A DNA stretch of 64,000 nt from Leuctra nigra (lineage: Eukaryota > Arthropoda > Insecta > Plecoptera > Leuctridae): positions 1 through 64,000 of the forward strand of contig CAKOGZ010000129.1 in assembly GCA_934045905.1 (NCBI GenBank), given 5' to 3'. Every line of letters begins with the position of its first letter. The stretch's first letter is position 1. Positions 22,922-36,191 of the stretch are shown piece after piece. The notes under the pieces are model-generated. The model saw only the letters and a list, made by a program, of their open reading frames with translations, was not told the origin of the DNA and searched no databases. The position numbers and the translations under genes are program-made.

Positions 22922-23707
22922 GAGTAATAGATTCGTCACAAAGTAGAAAACAAATAAAAAAATATCAATATGAGCTACTTCTAAAGTGGCACCCCCCTAT
23001 TTTTATCGAATTTTCTTGAAGCCTACACAACGTTATGCCGAGAAATGAAATAAAACACTTTTCGAATATAATAGGCTTAACATTAACATGTAAAAAAAAA
23101 ATCTCCCCTCTGCCTCCTGGAGTCGCCCGACGTTGCCCGGTCAGATAATTTTATAATAAAGTAAGGTAAGGGTAGGTTAGCGAAGCGAGCGAAGCGAGCG
23201 TAGCTGACCCTTAACAAGCTTTAACCTACAGTGACAAAAAATTGATGAAAACCTATCAGGATTGTGCCCTTCTGCTTCTGAAGGACATAAACTAAGAAAT
23301 GCGGCGTATCGGAGCGTCTGACAGAAAAAAGTGTTTCTGCACTTTTTAAGCCTCTCTCCATCATCTATATGGTGTATCATTTTCAGCTCTCTAAGAGTAA
23401 TAGATTCGTCACAAAGTAGGAAACAAACAAAACTTTTTCAATATGACCTACTTCTAAAGTGGCACCCCCCTGTTATTATCGAATTTTCTTGATGCCTACA
23501 CAACGTTATGCCGAGAAATGTAATAAAACACTTTTCGAAAAAAAATAGGCTTATAAATAAAATTATAAAAAAGAACCCCACTCTGCCCCCTTGGAGTCGC
23601 CCGACGCTGCCCTGTCAGATTATTATATAATAAAGTTAGGTTAATACAGGTTAGCGAAGCGAGCGTAGTTGACTCATCCCAAGCTTTAACCTCCATTGAC
23701 TAAAAAA

Positions 23708-23925
23708 TGGATGAAAACCTAGGAAATGAGGAAAATCTAAGGAACATTGTAAATTGTTACATTGTTACCTTTGTAGGCTAACCTACATTGTTGGTCAATA
23801 TACATTGACAAAAAAATGGATGAAAACCTAGGAAATGATGAAAATCTAAGGAACATTTTTAATTGTGACATTGTAACCTTTGTAGGCTAACCTACATTGT
23901 TGGTCAATATACATTGACAAAAAAA
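23708..23925. repeat. Tandem 109-bp modules of C monomer (CX)
   Basis: Modules are 23708-23816 and 23817-23925. They are followed by TATCGGGGTGAACCC, where one G is deleted relative to the C at 7536, and by GAACATTTAATTCC. Confidence 0.94.
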
Positions 23926-25697
23926 TGGATGAAAATCTATCGGGGTGAACCCATCAGCTTCTGAATAACATGAACATTTAATTCCGGCAAATCGGAGAGT
24001 CTGACATAAAAAAGTGTTTCTGCACTTTTTAAGCCTCTCACCATCTACTATATAGGGTAACGTTGTCAACTCTCTTAGAGTAATAGATTCGTCACAAAGT
24101 AGGAAACAAATAAAAAAATATCAATATGAGCTACTTCTAAAGTGGCACCCCCCTATTTTTATCGAATTTTCTTGAAGCCTACACAACGTTATGCCGAGAA
24201 ATGAAATAAAACACTTTTCGAAAAAAAATAGGCTTATAAATAAAATTATAAAAAAGAACCCCACTCTGCCCCCTTGGAGTCGCCCGACGCTGCCCTGTCA
24301 GATTATTATATAATAAAGTTAGGTTAATACAGGTTAGCGAAGCGAGCGTAGCTGACTCATCACAAGCTTTAACCTCCATTGACTAAAAAATGGATGAAAA
24401 CCTAGGAAATGAGGAAAATCTAAGGAACATTGTTAATTGTTACATTGTTACCTTTGTAGGCTAACCTACATTGTTGGTCAATATACATTGACAAAAAAAT
24501 GGATGAAAATCTATCGGGGGTCGACCCATCAGCTTCTGAATAACATGAACAGTTAATTCCGGCGAATCGGAGAGTCTGACATAAAAATTTGTTTCTGCAC
24601 TTTTTAAGCCTCTCACCATCTACTATATAGGGTAACGTTGTCAACTCTCTTAGAGTAATAGATTCGTCACAAAGTAGGAAACAAATAAAAAAATATCAAT
24701 ATGAGCTACTTCTAAAGTGGCACCCCCCTATTTTTATCGAATTTTCTTGAAGCCTACACAACGTTATGCCGAGAAATGAAATAAAACACTTTTCGAAAAA
24801 AAATAGGCTTATAAATAAAATTATAAAAAAGAACCCCACTCTGCCCCCTTGGAGTCGCCCGACGCTGCCCTGTCAGATTATTATATAATAAAGTTAGGTT
24901 AATACAGGTTAGCGAAGCGAGCGTAGCTGACTCATCACAAGCTTTAACCTCCATTGACTAAAAAATGGATGAAAACCTAGGAAATGAGGAAAATCTAAGG
25001 AACATTGTTAATTGTTACATTGTTACCTTTGTAGGCTACCCTACATTGTTGGTCAATATACATTGACAAAAAAATGGATGAAAATCTATCGGGGGTCGAC
25101 CCATCAGCTTCTGAATAACATGAACAGTTAATTCCGGCGAATCGGAGAGTCTGACATAAAAAAGTGTTTCTGCACTTTTTAAGCCGCTCACCATCTACTA
25201 TATAGGGTAACGTTGTCAACTCTCTTAGAGTAATAGATTCGTCACAAAGTAGGAAACAAATAAAAAAATATCAATATGAGCTACTTCTAAAGTGGCACCC
25301 CCCTATTTTTATCGAATTTTCTTGAAGCCTACACAACGTTATGCCGAGAAATGAAATAAAACACTTTTCGAAAAAAATAGGCTTATAAATAAAATTATAA
25401 AAAAGAACCCCACTCTGCCCCCTTGGAGTCGCCCGACGCTGCCCTGTCAGATTATTATATAATAAAGTTAGGTTAATACAGGTTAGCGAAGCGAGCGTAG
25501 CTGACTCATCACAAGCTTTAACCTCCATTGACTAAAAAATGGATGAAAACCTAGGAAATGAGGAAAATCTAAGGAACATTGTTAATTGTTACATTGTTAC
25601 CTTTGTAGGCTAACCTACATTGTTGGTCAATATACATTGACAAAAAAATGGATGAAAATCTATCGGGGGTCGACCCATCAGCTTCTGAATAACATGA

Positions 25698-25711
25698 ACA
25701 GTTAACAGTTA
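25698..25711. repeat. 7-bp tandem duplication ACAGTTA in an A3 monomer
   Basis: ACAGTTAACAGTTA replaces the usual single ACAGTTA and gives a 581-bp monomer. The same duplication is at 28584-28597 and 34350-34363 and nowhere else, so it marks descent of the X-type units. Confidence 0.95.
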
Positions 25712-25808
25712 ATTCCGGCGAATCTAAGAGTCTGACATAAAAAAGTGTTTCTGCACTTTTTAAGCCTCTCACCATCTACTATATAGGGTAACGTTGTCAA
25801 CTCTCTTA

Positions 25809-28694
25809 GAGTAATAGATTCGTCACAAAGTAGGAAACAAATAAAAAAATATCAATATGAGCTACTTCTAAAGTGGCACCCCCCTATTTTTATCGAATTT
25901 TCTTGAAGCCTACACAACGTTATGCCGAGAAATGAAATAAAACACTTTTCGAAAATAATAGGCTTAACATTAACATGTAAAAAAAAATCACCCCTCTGCC
26001 TCCTGGAGTCGCCCGACGTTGCCCGGTCAGATAATTTTATAATAAAGTTAGGTTAGGGTAGGTTAGCGAAGCGAGCGAAGCGAGCGTAGCTGACCCTTAA
26101 CAAGCTTTAACCTACAGTGACAAAAAATTGATGAAAACCTATCAGGATTGTGCCCTTCTGCTTCTGAAGGACATAAACTAAGAAATGCGGCGTATCGGAG
26201 CGTCTGACAGAAAAAAGTGTTTCTGCACTTTTTAAGCCTCTCTCCATCATCTATATGGTGTATCATTTTCAGCTCTCTAAGAGTAATAGATTCGTCACAA
26301 AGTAGGAAACAAACAAAACTTTTTCAATATGACCTACTTCTAAAGTGGCACCCCCCTGTTTTTATCGAATTTTCTTGATGCCTACACAACGTTATGCCGA
26401 GAAATGTAATAAAACACTTTTCGAAAAAAAATAGGCTTATAAATAAAATTATAAAAAAGAACCCCACTCTGCCCCCTTGGAGTCGCCCGACGCTGCCCTG
26501 TCAGATTATTATATAATAAAGTTAGGTTAATACAGGTTAGCGAAGCGAGCGTAGTTGACTCATCCCAAGCTTTAACCTCCATTGACTAAAAAATGGATGA
26601 AAACCTAGGAAATGAGGAAAATCTAAGGAACATTGTAAATTGTTACATTGTTACCTTTGTAGGCTAACCTACATTGTTGGTCAATATACATTGACAAAAA
26701 AATGGATGAAAACCTAGGAAATGATGAAAATCTAAGGAACATTTTTAATTGTGACATTGTAACCTTTGTAGGCTAACCTACATTGTTGGTCAATATACAT
26801 TGACAAAAAAATGGATGAAAATCTATCGGGGTGAACCCATCAGCTTCTGAATAACATGAACATTTAATTCCGGCAAATCGGAGAGTCTGACATAAAAAAG
26901 TGTTTCTGCACTTTTTAAGCCTCTCACCATCTACTATATAGGGTAACGTTGTCAACTCTCTTAGAGTAATAGATTCGTCACAAAGTAGGAAACAAATAAA
27001 AAAATATCAATATGAGCTACTTCTAAAGTGGCACCCCCCTATTTTTATCGAATTTTCTTGAAGCCTACACAACGTTATGCCGAGAAATGAAATAAAACAC
27101 TTTTCGAAAAAAAATAGGCTTATAAATAAAATTATAAAAAAGAACCCCACTCTGCCCCCTTGGAGTCGCCCGACGCTGCCCTGTCAGATTATTATATAAT
27201 AAAGTTAGGTTAATACAGGTTAGCGAAGCGAGCGTAGCTGACTCATCACAAGCTTTAACCTCCATTGACTAAAAAATGGATGAAAACCTAGGAAATGAGG
27301 AAAATCTAAGGAACATTGTTAATTGTTACATTGTTACCTTTGTAGGCTAACCTACATTGTTGGTCAATATACATTGACAAAAAAATGGATGAAAATCTAT
27401 CGGGGGTCGACCCATCAGCTTCTGAATAACATGAACAGTTAATTCCGGCGAATCGGAGAGTCTGACATAAAAATTTGTTTCTGCACTTTTTAAGCCTCTC
27501 ACCATCTACTATATAGGGTAACGTTGTCAACTCTCTTAGAGTAATAGATTCGTCACAAAGTAGGAAACAAATAAAAAAATATCAATATGAGCTACTTCTA
27601 AAGTGGCACCCCCCTATTTTTATCGAATTTTCTTGAAGCCTACACAACGTTATGCCGAGAAATGAAATAAAACACTTTTCGAAAAAAAATAGGCTTATAA
27701 ATAAAATTATAAAAAAGAACCCCACTCTGCCCCCTTGGAGTCGCCCGACGCTGCCCTGTCAGATTATTATATAATAAAGTTAGGTTAATACAGGTTAGCG
27801 AAGCGAGCGTAGCTGACTCATCACAAGCTTTAACCTCCATTGACTAAAAAATGGATGAAAACCTAGGAAATGAGGAAAATCTAAGGAACATTGTTAATTG
27901 TTACATTGTTACCTTTGTAGGCTACCCTACATTGTTGGTCAATATACATTGACAAAAAAATGGATGAAAATCTATCGGGGGTCGACCCATCAGCTTCTGA
28001 ATAACATGAACAGTTAATTCCGGCGAATCGGAGAGTCTGACATAAAAAAGTGTTTCTGCACTTTTTAAGCCGCTCACCATCTACTATATAGGGTAACGTT
28101 GTCAACTCTCTTAGAGTAATAGATTCGTCACAAAGTAGGAAACAAATAAAAAAATATCAATATGAGCTACTTCTAAAGTGGCACCCCCCTATTTTTATCG
28201 AATTTTCTTGAAGCCTACACAACGTTATGCCGAGAAATGAAATAAAACACTTTTCGAAAAAAATAGGCTTATAAATAAAATTATAAAAAAGAACCCCACT
28301 CTGCCCCCTTGGAGTCGCCCGACGCTGCCCTGTCAGATTATTATATAATAAAGTTAGGTTAATACAGGTTAGCGAAGCGAGCGTAGCTGACTCATCACAA
28401 GCTTTAACCTCCATTGACTAAAAAATGGATGAAAACCTAGGAAATGAGGAAAATCTAAGGAACATTGTTAATTGTTACATTGTTACCTTTGTAGGCTAAC
28501 CTACATTGTTGGTCAATATACATTGACAAAAAAATGGATGAAAATCTATCGGGGGTCGACCCATCAGCTTCTGAATAACATGAACAGTTAACAGTTAATT
28601 CCGGCGAATCTAAGAGTCTGACATAAAAAAGTGTTTCTGCACTTTTTAAGCCTCTCACCATCTACTATATAGGGTAACGTTGTCAACTCTCTTA
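25809..28694. repeat. HOR unit B-C-A1-A2-A3 (5-mer, 2,886 bp, X type)
   Basis: Monomers are B 25809-26280, C 26281-26963 (683 bp), A1 26964-27538, A2 27539-28113 and A3 28114-28694 (581 bp). From C onward it repeats the private markers of the unit at 22922. Its B differs (AAATCACCCC, GTTAGGTTAGGG, no ATATAATAGG) and its C left part has CCTGTTTTTATCG. The exchange that created the pair therefore lies near the B/C junction. Confidence 0.94.
26594..26811. repeat. Tandem 109-bp modules of C monomer (CX)
   Basis: Modules are 26594-26702 and 26703-26811. I see no difference from the pair at 23708. Confidence 0.94.
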
Positions 28695-31575
28695 GAGTAA
28701 TAGATTCGTCACAAAGTAGGAAACAAATAAAAAAATATCAATATGAGCTACTTCTAAAGTGGCACCCCCCTATTTTTATCGAATTTTCTTGAAGCCTACA
28801 CAACGTTATGCCGAGAAATGAAATAAAACACTTTTCGAAAATAATAGGCTTAACATTAACATGTAAAAAAAAATCACCCCTCTGCCTCCTGGAGTCGCCC
28901 GACGTTGCCCGGTCAGATAATTTTATAATAAAGTTAGGTTAGGGTAGGTTAGCGAAGCGAGCGAAGCGAGCGTAGCTGACCCTTAACAAGCTTTAACCTA
29001 CAGTGACAAAAAATTGATGAAAACCTATCAGGATTGTGCCCTTCTGCTTCTGAAGGACATAAACTAAGAAATGCGGCGTATCGGAGCGTCTGACAGAAAA
29101 AAGTGTTTCTGCACTTTTTAAGCCTCTCTCCATCATCTATATGGTGTATCATTTTCAGCTCTCTAAGAGTAATAGATTCGTCACAAAGTAGGAAACAAAC
29201 AAAACTTTTTCAATATGACCTACTTCTAAAGTGGCACCCCCCTGTTTTTATCGAATTTTCTTGATGCCTACACAACGTTATGCCGAGAAATGTAATAAAA
29301 CACTTTTCGAAAAAAAATAGGCTTATAAATAAAATTATAAAAAATAACCCCACTCTGCCCCCTTGGAGTCGCCCGACGCTGCCCTGTCAGATTATTATAT
29401 AATAAAGTTAGGTTAATACAGGTTAGCGAAGCGAGCGTAGTTGACTCATCCCAAGCTTTAACCTCCATTGACTAAAAAATGGATGAAAACCTAGGAAATG
29501 AGGAAAATCTAAGGAACATTGTAAATTGTTACATTGTTACCTTTGTAGGCTAACCTACATTGTTGGTCAATATACATTGACAAAAAAATGGATGAAAACC
29601 TAGGAAATGATGAAAATCTAAGGAACATTTTTAATTGTGACATTGTAACCTTTGTAGGCTAACCTACATTGATGGTCAATATACATTGACAAAAAAATGG
29701 ATGAAAATCTATCGGGGGTGAACCCATCAGCTTCTGAATAACATGAACAGTTAATTCCGGCAAATCGGAGAGTCTGACATAAAAAAGTGTTTCTGAACTT
29801 TTTAAGCCTCTCACCATCTACTATATAGGGTAACGTTGTCAACTCTCTTAGAGTAATAGATTCGTCACAAAGTAGGAAACAAATAAAAAAATATCAATAT
29901 GAGCTACTTCTAAAGTGGCACCCCCCTATTTTTATCGAATTTTCTTGAAGCCTACACAACGTTATGCCGAGAAATGAAATAAAACACTTTTCGAAAAAAA
30001 ATAGGCTTATAAATAAAATTATAAAAAAGAACCCCACTCTGCCCCCTTGGAGTCGCCCGACGCTGCCCTGTCAGATTATTATATAATAAAGTTTGGTTAA
30101 TACAGGTTAGCGAAGCGAGCGTAGCTGACTCATCACAAGCTTTAACCTCCATTGACTAAAAAATTGATGAAAACCTAGGAAATGAGGAAAATCTAAGGAA
30201 CATTGTTAATTGTTACATTGTTACCTTTGTAGGCTAACCTACATTGTTGGTCAATATACATTGACAAAAAAATGGATGAAAATCTATCGGGGGTCGACCC
30301 ATCAGCTTCTGAATAACATGAACAGTTAATTCCGGCGAATCGGAGAGTCTGACATAAAAAATTGTTTCTGCACTTTTTAAGCCTCTCACCATCTACTATA
30401 TAGGGTAACGTTGTCAACTCTCTTAGAGTAATAGATTCGTCACAAAGTAGGAAACAAATAATAAAATATCAATATGAGCTACTTCTAAAGTGGCACCCCC
30501 CTATTTTTATCAAATTTTCTTGAAGCCTACACAACGTTATGCCGAGAAATGAAATAAAACACTTTTCGAAAAAAAATAGGCTTATAAATAAAATTATAAA
30601 AAAGAACCCCACTCTGCCCCCTTGGAGTCGCCCGACGCTGCCCTGTCAGATTATTATATAATAAAGTTAGGTTAATACAGGTTAGCGAAGCGAGCGTAGC
30701 TGACTCATCACAAGCTTTAACCTCCATTGACTAAAAAATGGATGAAAACCTAGGAAATGAGGAAAATCTAAGGAACATTGTTAATTGTTACATTGTTACC
30801 TTTGTAGGCTAACCTACATTGTTGGTCAATATACATTGACAAAAAAATGGATGAAAATCTATCGGGGGTCGACCCATCAGCTTCTGAATAACATGAACAG
30901 TTAATTCCGGCGAATCGGAGAGTCTGACATAAAAAAGTGTTTCTGCACTTTTTAAGCCGCTCACCATCTACTATATAGGGTAACGTTGTCAACTCTCTTA
31001 GAGTAATAGATTCGTCACAAAGTAGGAAACAAATAAAAAAATATCAATATGAGCTACTTCTAAAGTGGCACCCCCCTATTTTTATCGAATTTTCTTGAAG
31101 CCTACACAACGTTATGCCGAGAAATGAAATAAAACACTTTTCGAAAAAAAATAGGCTTATAAATAAAATTATAAAAAAGAACCCCACTCTGCCCCCTTGG
31201 AGTCGCCCGACGCTGCCCTGTCAGATTATTATATAATAAAGTTAGGTTAATACAGGTTAGCGAAGCGAGCGTAGCTGACTCATCACAAGCTTTAACCTCC
31301 ATTGACTAAAAAATGGATGAAAACCTAGGAAATGAGGAAAATCTAAGGAACATTGTTAATTGTTACATTGTTACCTTTGTAGGCTAACCTACATTGTTGG
31401 TCAATATACATTGACAAAAAAATGGATGAAAATCTATCGGGGGTCGACCCATCAGCTTCTGAATAACATGAACAGTTAATTCCGGCGAATCTGAGAGTCT
31501 GACATAAAAAAGTGTTTCTGCACTTTTTAAGCCTCTCACCATATACTATATAGGGTAACGTTGTCAACTCTCTTA
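28695..31575. repeat. HOR unit B-C-A1-A2-A3 (5-mer, 2,881 bp, Y type)
   Basis: Monomers are B 28695-29166, C 29167-29850, A1 29851-30425, A2 30426-31000 and A3 31001-31575. C is the first CY copy: GGGTGAACCC, GAACAGTTAATTCC and TCTGAACTTTTT, which breaks the hairpin. A1 has GTTTGGTTAATAC and AAAAAATTGATG. A3 has TCTGAGAG and ACCATATAC. This is a different lineage from the two X units before it. Confidence 0.94.
29480..29697. repeat. Tandem 109-bp modules of C monomer (first CY copy)
   Basis: Modules are 29480-29588 and 29589-29697. The second has a private CATTGATGGTCAATA in place of CATTGTTGGTCAATA. Confidence 0.94.
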
Positions 31576-34460
31576 GAGTAATAGATTCGTCACAAAGTAG
31601 AAAACAAATAAAAAAATATCAATATGAGCTACTTCTAAAGTGGCACCCCCTATTTTTATCGAATTTTCTTGAAGCCTACACAACGTTATGCCGAGAAATG
31701 AAATAAAACACTTTTCGAATATAATAGGCTTAACATTAACATGTAAAAAAAAATCTCCCCTCTGCCTCCTGGAGTCGCCCGACGTTGCCCGGTCAGATAA
31801 TTTTATAATAAAGTAAGGTAAGGGTAGGTTAGCGAAGCGAGCGAAGCGAGCGTAGCTGACCCTTAACAAGCTTTAACCTACAGTGACAAAAAATTGATGA
31901 AAACCTATCAGGATTGTGCCCTTCTGCTTCTGAAGGACATAAACTAAGAAATGCGGCGTATCGGAGCGTCTGACAGAAAAAAGTGTTTCTGCACTTTTTA
32001 AGCCTCTCTCCATCATCTATATGGTGTATCATTTTCAGCTCTCTAAGAGTAATAGATTCGTCACAAAGTAGGAAACAAACAAAACTTTTTCAATATGACC
32101 TACTTCTAAAGTGGCACCCCCCTGTTATTATCGAATTTTCTTGATGCCTACACAACGTTATGCCGAGAAATGTAATAAAACACTTTTCGAAAAAAAATAG
32201 GCTTATAAATAAAATTATAAAAAAGAACCCCACTCTGCCCCCTTGGAGTCGCCCGACGCTGCCCTGTCAGATTATTATATAATAAAGTTAGGTTAATACA
32301 GGTTAGCGAAGCGAGCGTAGTTGACTCATCCCAAGCTTTAACCTCCATTGACTAAAAAATGGATGAAAACCTAGGAAATGAGGAAAATCTAAGGAACATT
32401 GTAAATTGTTACATTGTTACCTTTGTAGGCTAACCTACATTGTTGGTCAATATACATTGACAAAAAAATGGATGAAAACCTAGGAAATGATGAAAATCTA
32501 AGGAACATTTTTAATTGTGACATTGTAACCTTTGTAGGCTAACCTACATTGTTGGTCAATATACATTGACAAAAAAATGGATGAAAATCTATCGGGGTGA
32601 ACCCATCAGCTTCTGAATAACATGAACATTTAATTCCGGCAAATCGGAGAGTCTGACATAAAAAAGTGTTTCTGCACTTTTTAAGCCTCTCACCATCTAC
32701 TATATAGGGTAACGTTGTCAACTCTCTTAGAGTAAAAGATTCGTCACAAAGTAGGAAACAAATAAAAAAATATCAATATGAGCTACTTCTAAAGTGGCAC
32801 CCCCCTATTTTTATCGAATTTTCTTGAAGCCTACACAACGTTATGCCGAGAAATGAAATAAAACACTTTTCGAAAAAAAATAGGCTTATAAATAAAATTA
32901 TAAAAAAGAACCCCACTCTGCCCCCTTGGAGTCGCCCGACGCTGCCCTGTCAGATTATTATATAATAAAGTTAGGTTAATACAGGTTAGCGAAGCGAGCG
33001 TAGCTGACTCATCACAAGCTTTAACCTCCATTGACTAAAAAATGGATGAAAACCTAGGAAATGAGGAAAATCTAAGGAACATTGTTAATTGTTACATTGT
33101 TACCTTTGTAGGCTAACCTACATTGTTGGTCAATATACATTGACAAAAAAATGGATGAAAATCTATCGGGGGTCGACCCATCAGCTTCTGAATAACATGA
33201 ACAGTTAATTCCGGCGAATCGGAGAGTCTGACATAAAAAATTGTTTCTGCACTTTTTAAGCCTCTCACCATCTACTATATAGGGTAACGTTGTCAACTCT
33301 CTTAGAGTAATAGATTCGTCACAAAGTAGGAAACAAATAAAAAAATATCAATATGAGCTACTTCTAAAGTGGCACCCCCCTATTTTTATCGAATTTTCTT
33401 GAAGCCTACACAACGTTATGCCGAGAAATGAAATAAAACACTTTTCGAAAAAAAATAGGCTTATAAATAAAATTATAAAAAAGAACCCCACTCTGCCCCC
33501 TTGGAGTCGCCCGACGCTGCCCTGTCAGATTATTATATAATAAAGTTAGGTTAATACAGGTTAGCGAAGCGAGCGTAGCTGACTCATCACAAGCTTTAAC
33601 CTCCATTGACTAAAAAATGGATGAAAACCTAGGAAATGAGGAAAATCTAAGGAACATTGTTAATTGTTACATTGTTACCTTTGTAGGCTACCCTACATTG
33701 TTGGTCAATATACATTGACAAAAAAATGGATGAAAATCTATCGGGGGTCGACCCATCAGCTTCTGAATAACATGAACAGTTAATTCCGGCGAATCGGAGA
33801 GTCTGACATAAAAAAGTGTTTCTGCACTTTTTAAGCCGCTCACCATCTACTATATAGGGTAACGTTGTCAACTCTCTTAGAGTAATAGATTCGTCACAAA
33901 GTAGGAAACAAATAAAAAAATATCAATATGAGCTACTTCTAAAGTGGCACCCCCCTATTTTTATCGAATTTTCTTGAAGCCTACACAACGTTATGCCGAG
34001 AAATGAAATAAAACACTTTTCGAAAAAAATAGGCTTATAAATAAAATTATAAAAAAGAACCCCACTCTGCCCCCTTGGAGTCGCCCGACGCTGCCCTGTC
34101 AGATTATTATATAATAAAGTTAGGTTAATACAGGTTAGCGAAGCGAGCGTAGCTGACTCATCACAAGCTTTAACCTCCATTGACTAAAAAATGGATGAAA
34201 ACCTAGGAAATGAGGAAAATCTAAGGAACATTGTTAATTGTTACATTGTTACCTTTGTAGGCTAACCTACATTGTTGGTCAATATACATTGACAAAAAAA
34301 TGGATGAAAATCTATCGGGGGTCGACCCATCAGCTTCTGAATAACATGAACAGTTAACAGTTAATTCCGGCGAATCTAAGAGTCTGACATAAAAAAGTGT
34401 TTCTGCACTTTTTAAGCCTCTCACCATTTACTATATAGGGTAACGTTGTCAACTCTCTTA
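31576..34460. repeat. HOR unit B-C-A1-A2-A3 (5-mer, 2,885 bp, X type)
   Basis: Monomers are B 31576-32046 (471 bp, one C lost from the C-run near 31647), C 32047-32729 (683 bp), A1 32730-33304, A2 33305-33879 and A3 33880-34460 (581 bp). B and the C left part share TTCGAATATAATAGG, GTAAGGTAAGGG and CCTGTTATTATCG with 22922. The X and Y types are thus repeated as a larger block. A1 starts with GAGTAAAAGATTCG, a marker found again only at 36875. Confidence 0.94.
32360..32577. repeat. Tandem 109-bp modules of C monomer (CX)
   Basis: Modules are 32360-32468 and 32469-32577, followed by the one-G-deleted TATCGGGGTGAACCC and then by an A1 starting GAGTAAAAGATTCG. Confidence 0.94.
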
Positions 34461-35245
34461 GAGTAATAGATTCGTCACAAAGTAGGAAACAAATAAAAAA
34501 ATATCAATATGAGCTACTTCTAAAGTGGCACCCCCCTATTTTTATCGAATTTTCTTGAAGCCTACACAACGTTATGCCGAGAAATGAAATAAAACACTTT
34601 TCGAAAATAATAGGCTTAACATTAACATGTAAAAAAAAATCACCCCTCTGCCTCCTGGAGTCGCCCGACGTTGCCCGGTCAGATAATTTTATAATAAAGT
34701 TAGGTTAGGGTAGGTTAGCGAAGCGAGCGAAGCGAGCGTAGCTGACCCTTAACAAGCTTTAACCTACAGTGACAAAAAATTGATGAAAACCTATCAGGAT
34801 TGTGCCCTTCTGCTTCTGAAGGACATAAACTAAGAAATGCGGCGTATCGGAGCGTCTGACAGAAAAAAGTGTTTCTGCACTTTTTAGGCCTCTCTCCATC
34901 ATCTATATGGTGTATCATTTTCAGCTCTCTAGGAGTAATAGATTCGTCACAAAGTAGGAAACAAACAAAACTTTTTCAATATGACCTACTTCTAAAGTGG
35001 CACCCCCCTGTTTTTATCGAATTTTCTTGATGCCTACACAACGTTATGCCGAGAAATGTAATAAAACACTTTTCGAAAAAAAATAGGCTTATAAATAAAA
35101 TTATAAAAAAGAACCCCACTCTGCCCCCTTGGAGTCGCCTGACGCTGCCCTGTCAGATTATTATATAATAAAGTTAGGTTAATACAGGTTAGCGAAGCGA
35201 GCGTAGTTGACTCATCCCAAGCTTTAACCTCCATTGACTAAAAAA

Positions 35246-35463
35246 TGGATGAAAACCTAGGAAATGAGGAAAATCTAAGGAACATTGTAAATTGTTACAT
35301 TGTTACCTTTGTAGGCTAACCTACATTGTTGGTCAATATACATTGACAAAAAAATGGATGAAAACCTAGGAAATGATGAAAATCTAAGGAACATTTTTAA
35401 TTGTGACATTGTAACCTTTGTAGGCTAACCTACATTGTTGGTCAATATACATTGACAAAAAAA
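35246..35463. repeat. Tandem 109-bp modules of C monomer (CY, in the 7-mer)
   Basis: Modules are 35246-35354 and 35355-35463. The following right part has TCTGAACTTTTT, as in the CY copy at 29167. Confidence 0.94.
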
Positions 35464-35616
35464 TGGATGAAAATCTATCGGGGGTGAACCCATCAGCTTC
35501 TGAATAACATGAACAGTTAATTCCGGCAAATCGGAGAGTCTGACATAAAAAAGTGTTTCTGAACTTTTTAAGCCTCTCACCATCTACTATATAGGGTAAC
35601 GTTGTCAACTCTCTTA

Positions 35617-36191
35617 GAGTAATAGATTCGTCACAAAGTAGGAAACAAATAAAAAAATATCAATATGAGCTACTTCTAAAGTGGCACCCCCCTATTTTTA
35701 TCGAATTTTCTTGAAGCCTACACAACGTTATGCCGAGAAATGAAATAAAACACTTTTCGAAAAAAAATAGGCTTATAAATAAAATTATAAAAAAGAACCC
35801 CACTCTGCCCCCTTGGAGTCGCCCGACGCTGCCCTGTCAGATTATTATATAATAAAGTTAGGTTAATACAGGTTAGCGAAGCGAGCGTAGCTGACTCATC
35901 ACAAGCTTTAACCTCCATTGACTAAAAAATTGATGAAAACCTAGGAAATGAGGAAAATCTAAGGAACATTGTTAATTGTTACATTGTTACCTTTGTAGGC
36001 TAACCTACATTGTTGGTCAATATACATTGACAAAAAAATGGATGAAAATCTATCGGGGGTCGACCCATCAGCTTCTGAATAACATGAACAGTTAATTCCG
36101 GCGAATCGGAGAGTCTGACATAAAAAAGTGTTTCTGCACTTTTTAAGCCGCTCACCATCTACTATATAGGGTAACGTTGTCAACTCTCTTA
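35617..36191. repeat. Hybrid A1/A2 monomer
   Basis: The left part carries AAAAAATTGATG (about 35925-35936), the Y-type A1 signature. The right part carries an intact GTGTTTCTG and GCCGCTC (about 36148), the A2 signature. The switch therefore lies between about 35936 and 36128, within the module or the start of the right part. Confidence 0.85.

Larger units (their letters stand above)
22922..25808. repeat. HOR unit B-C-A1-A2-A3 (5-mer, 2,887 bp, X type)
   Basis: Monomers are B 22922-23394 (473 bp), C 23395-24077 (683 bp), A1 24078-24652, A2 24653-25227 and A3 25228-25808 (581 bp). Markers are TTCGAATATAATAGG and GTAAGGTAAGGG in B, CCTGTTATTATCG in the C left part, GGGGTGAACCC with one G deleted, ATAAAAATTTG in A1, GGCTACCCTAC in A2, and a duplicated ACAGTTA plus TCTAAGAG in A3. 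Most recur at 25809 and 31576. Confidence 0.94.

Noticed and set aside
31573..31869. 98-residue minus-strand open frame
   Set aside because: Produced by loss of one C in the C-run near 31647, which fuses two satellite frames.
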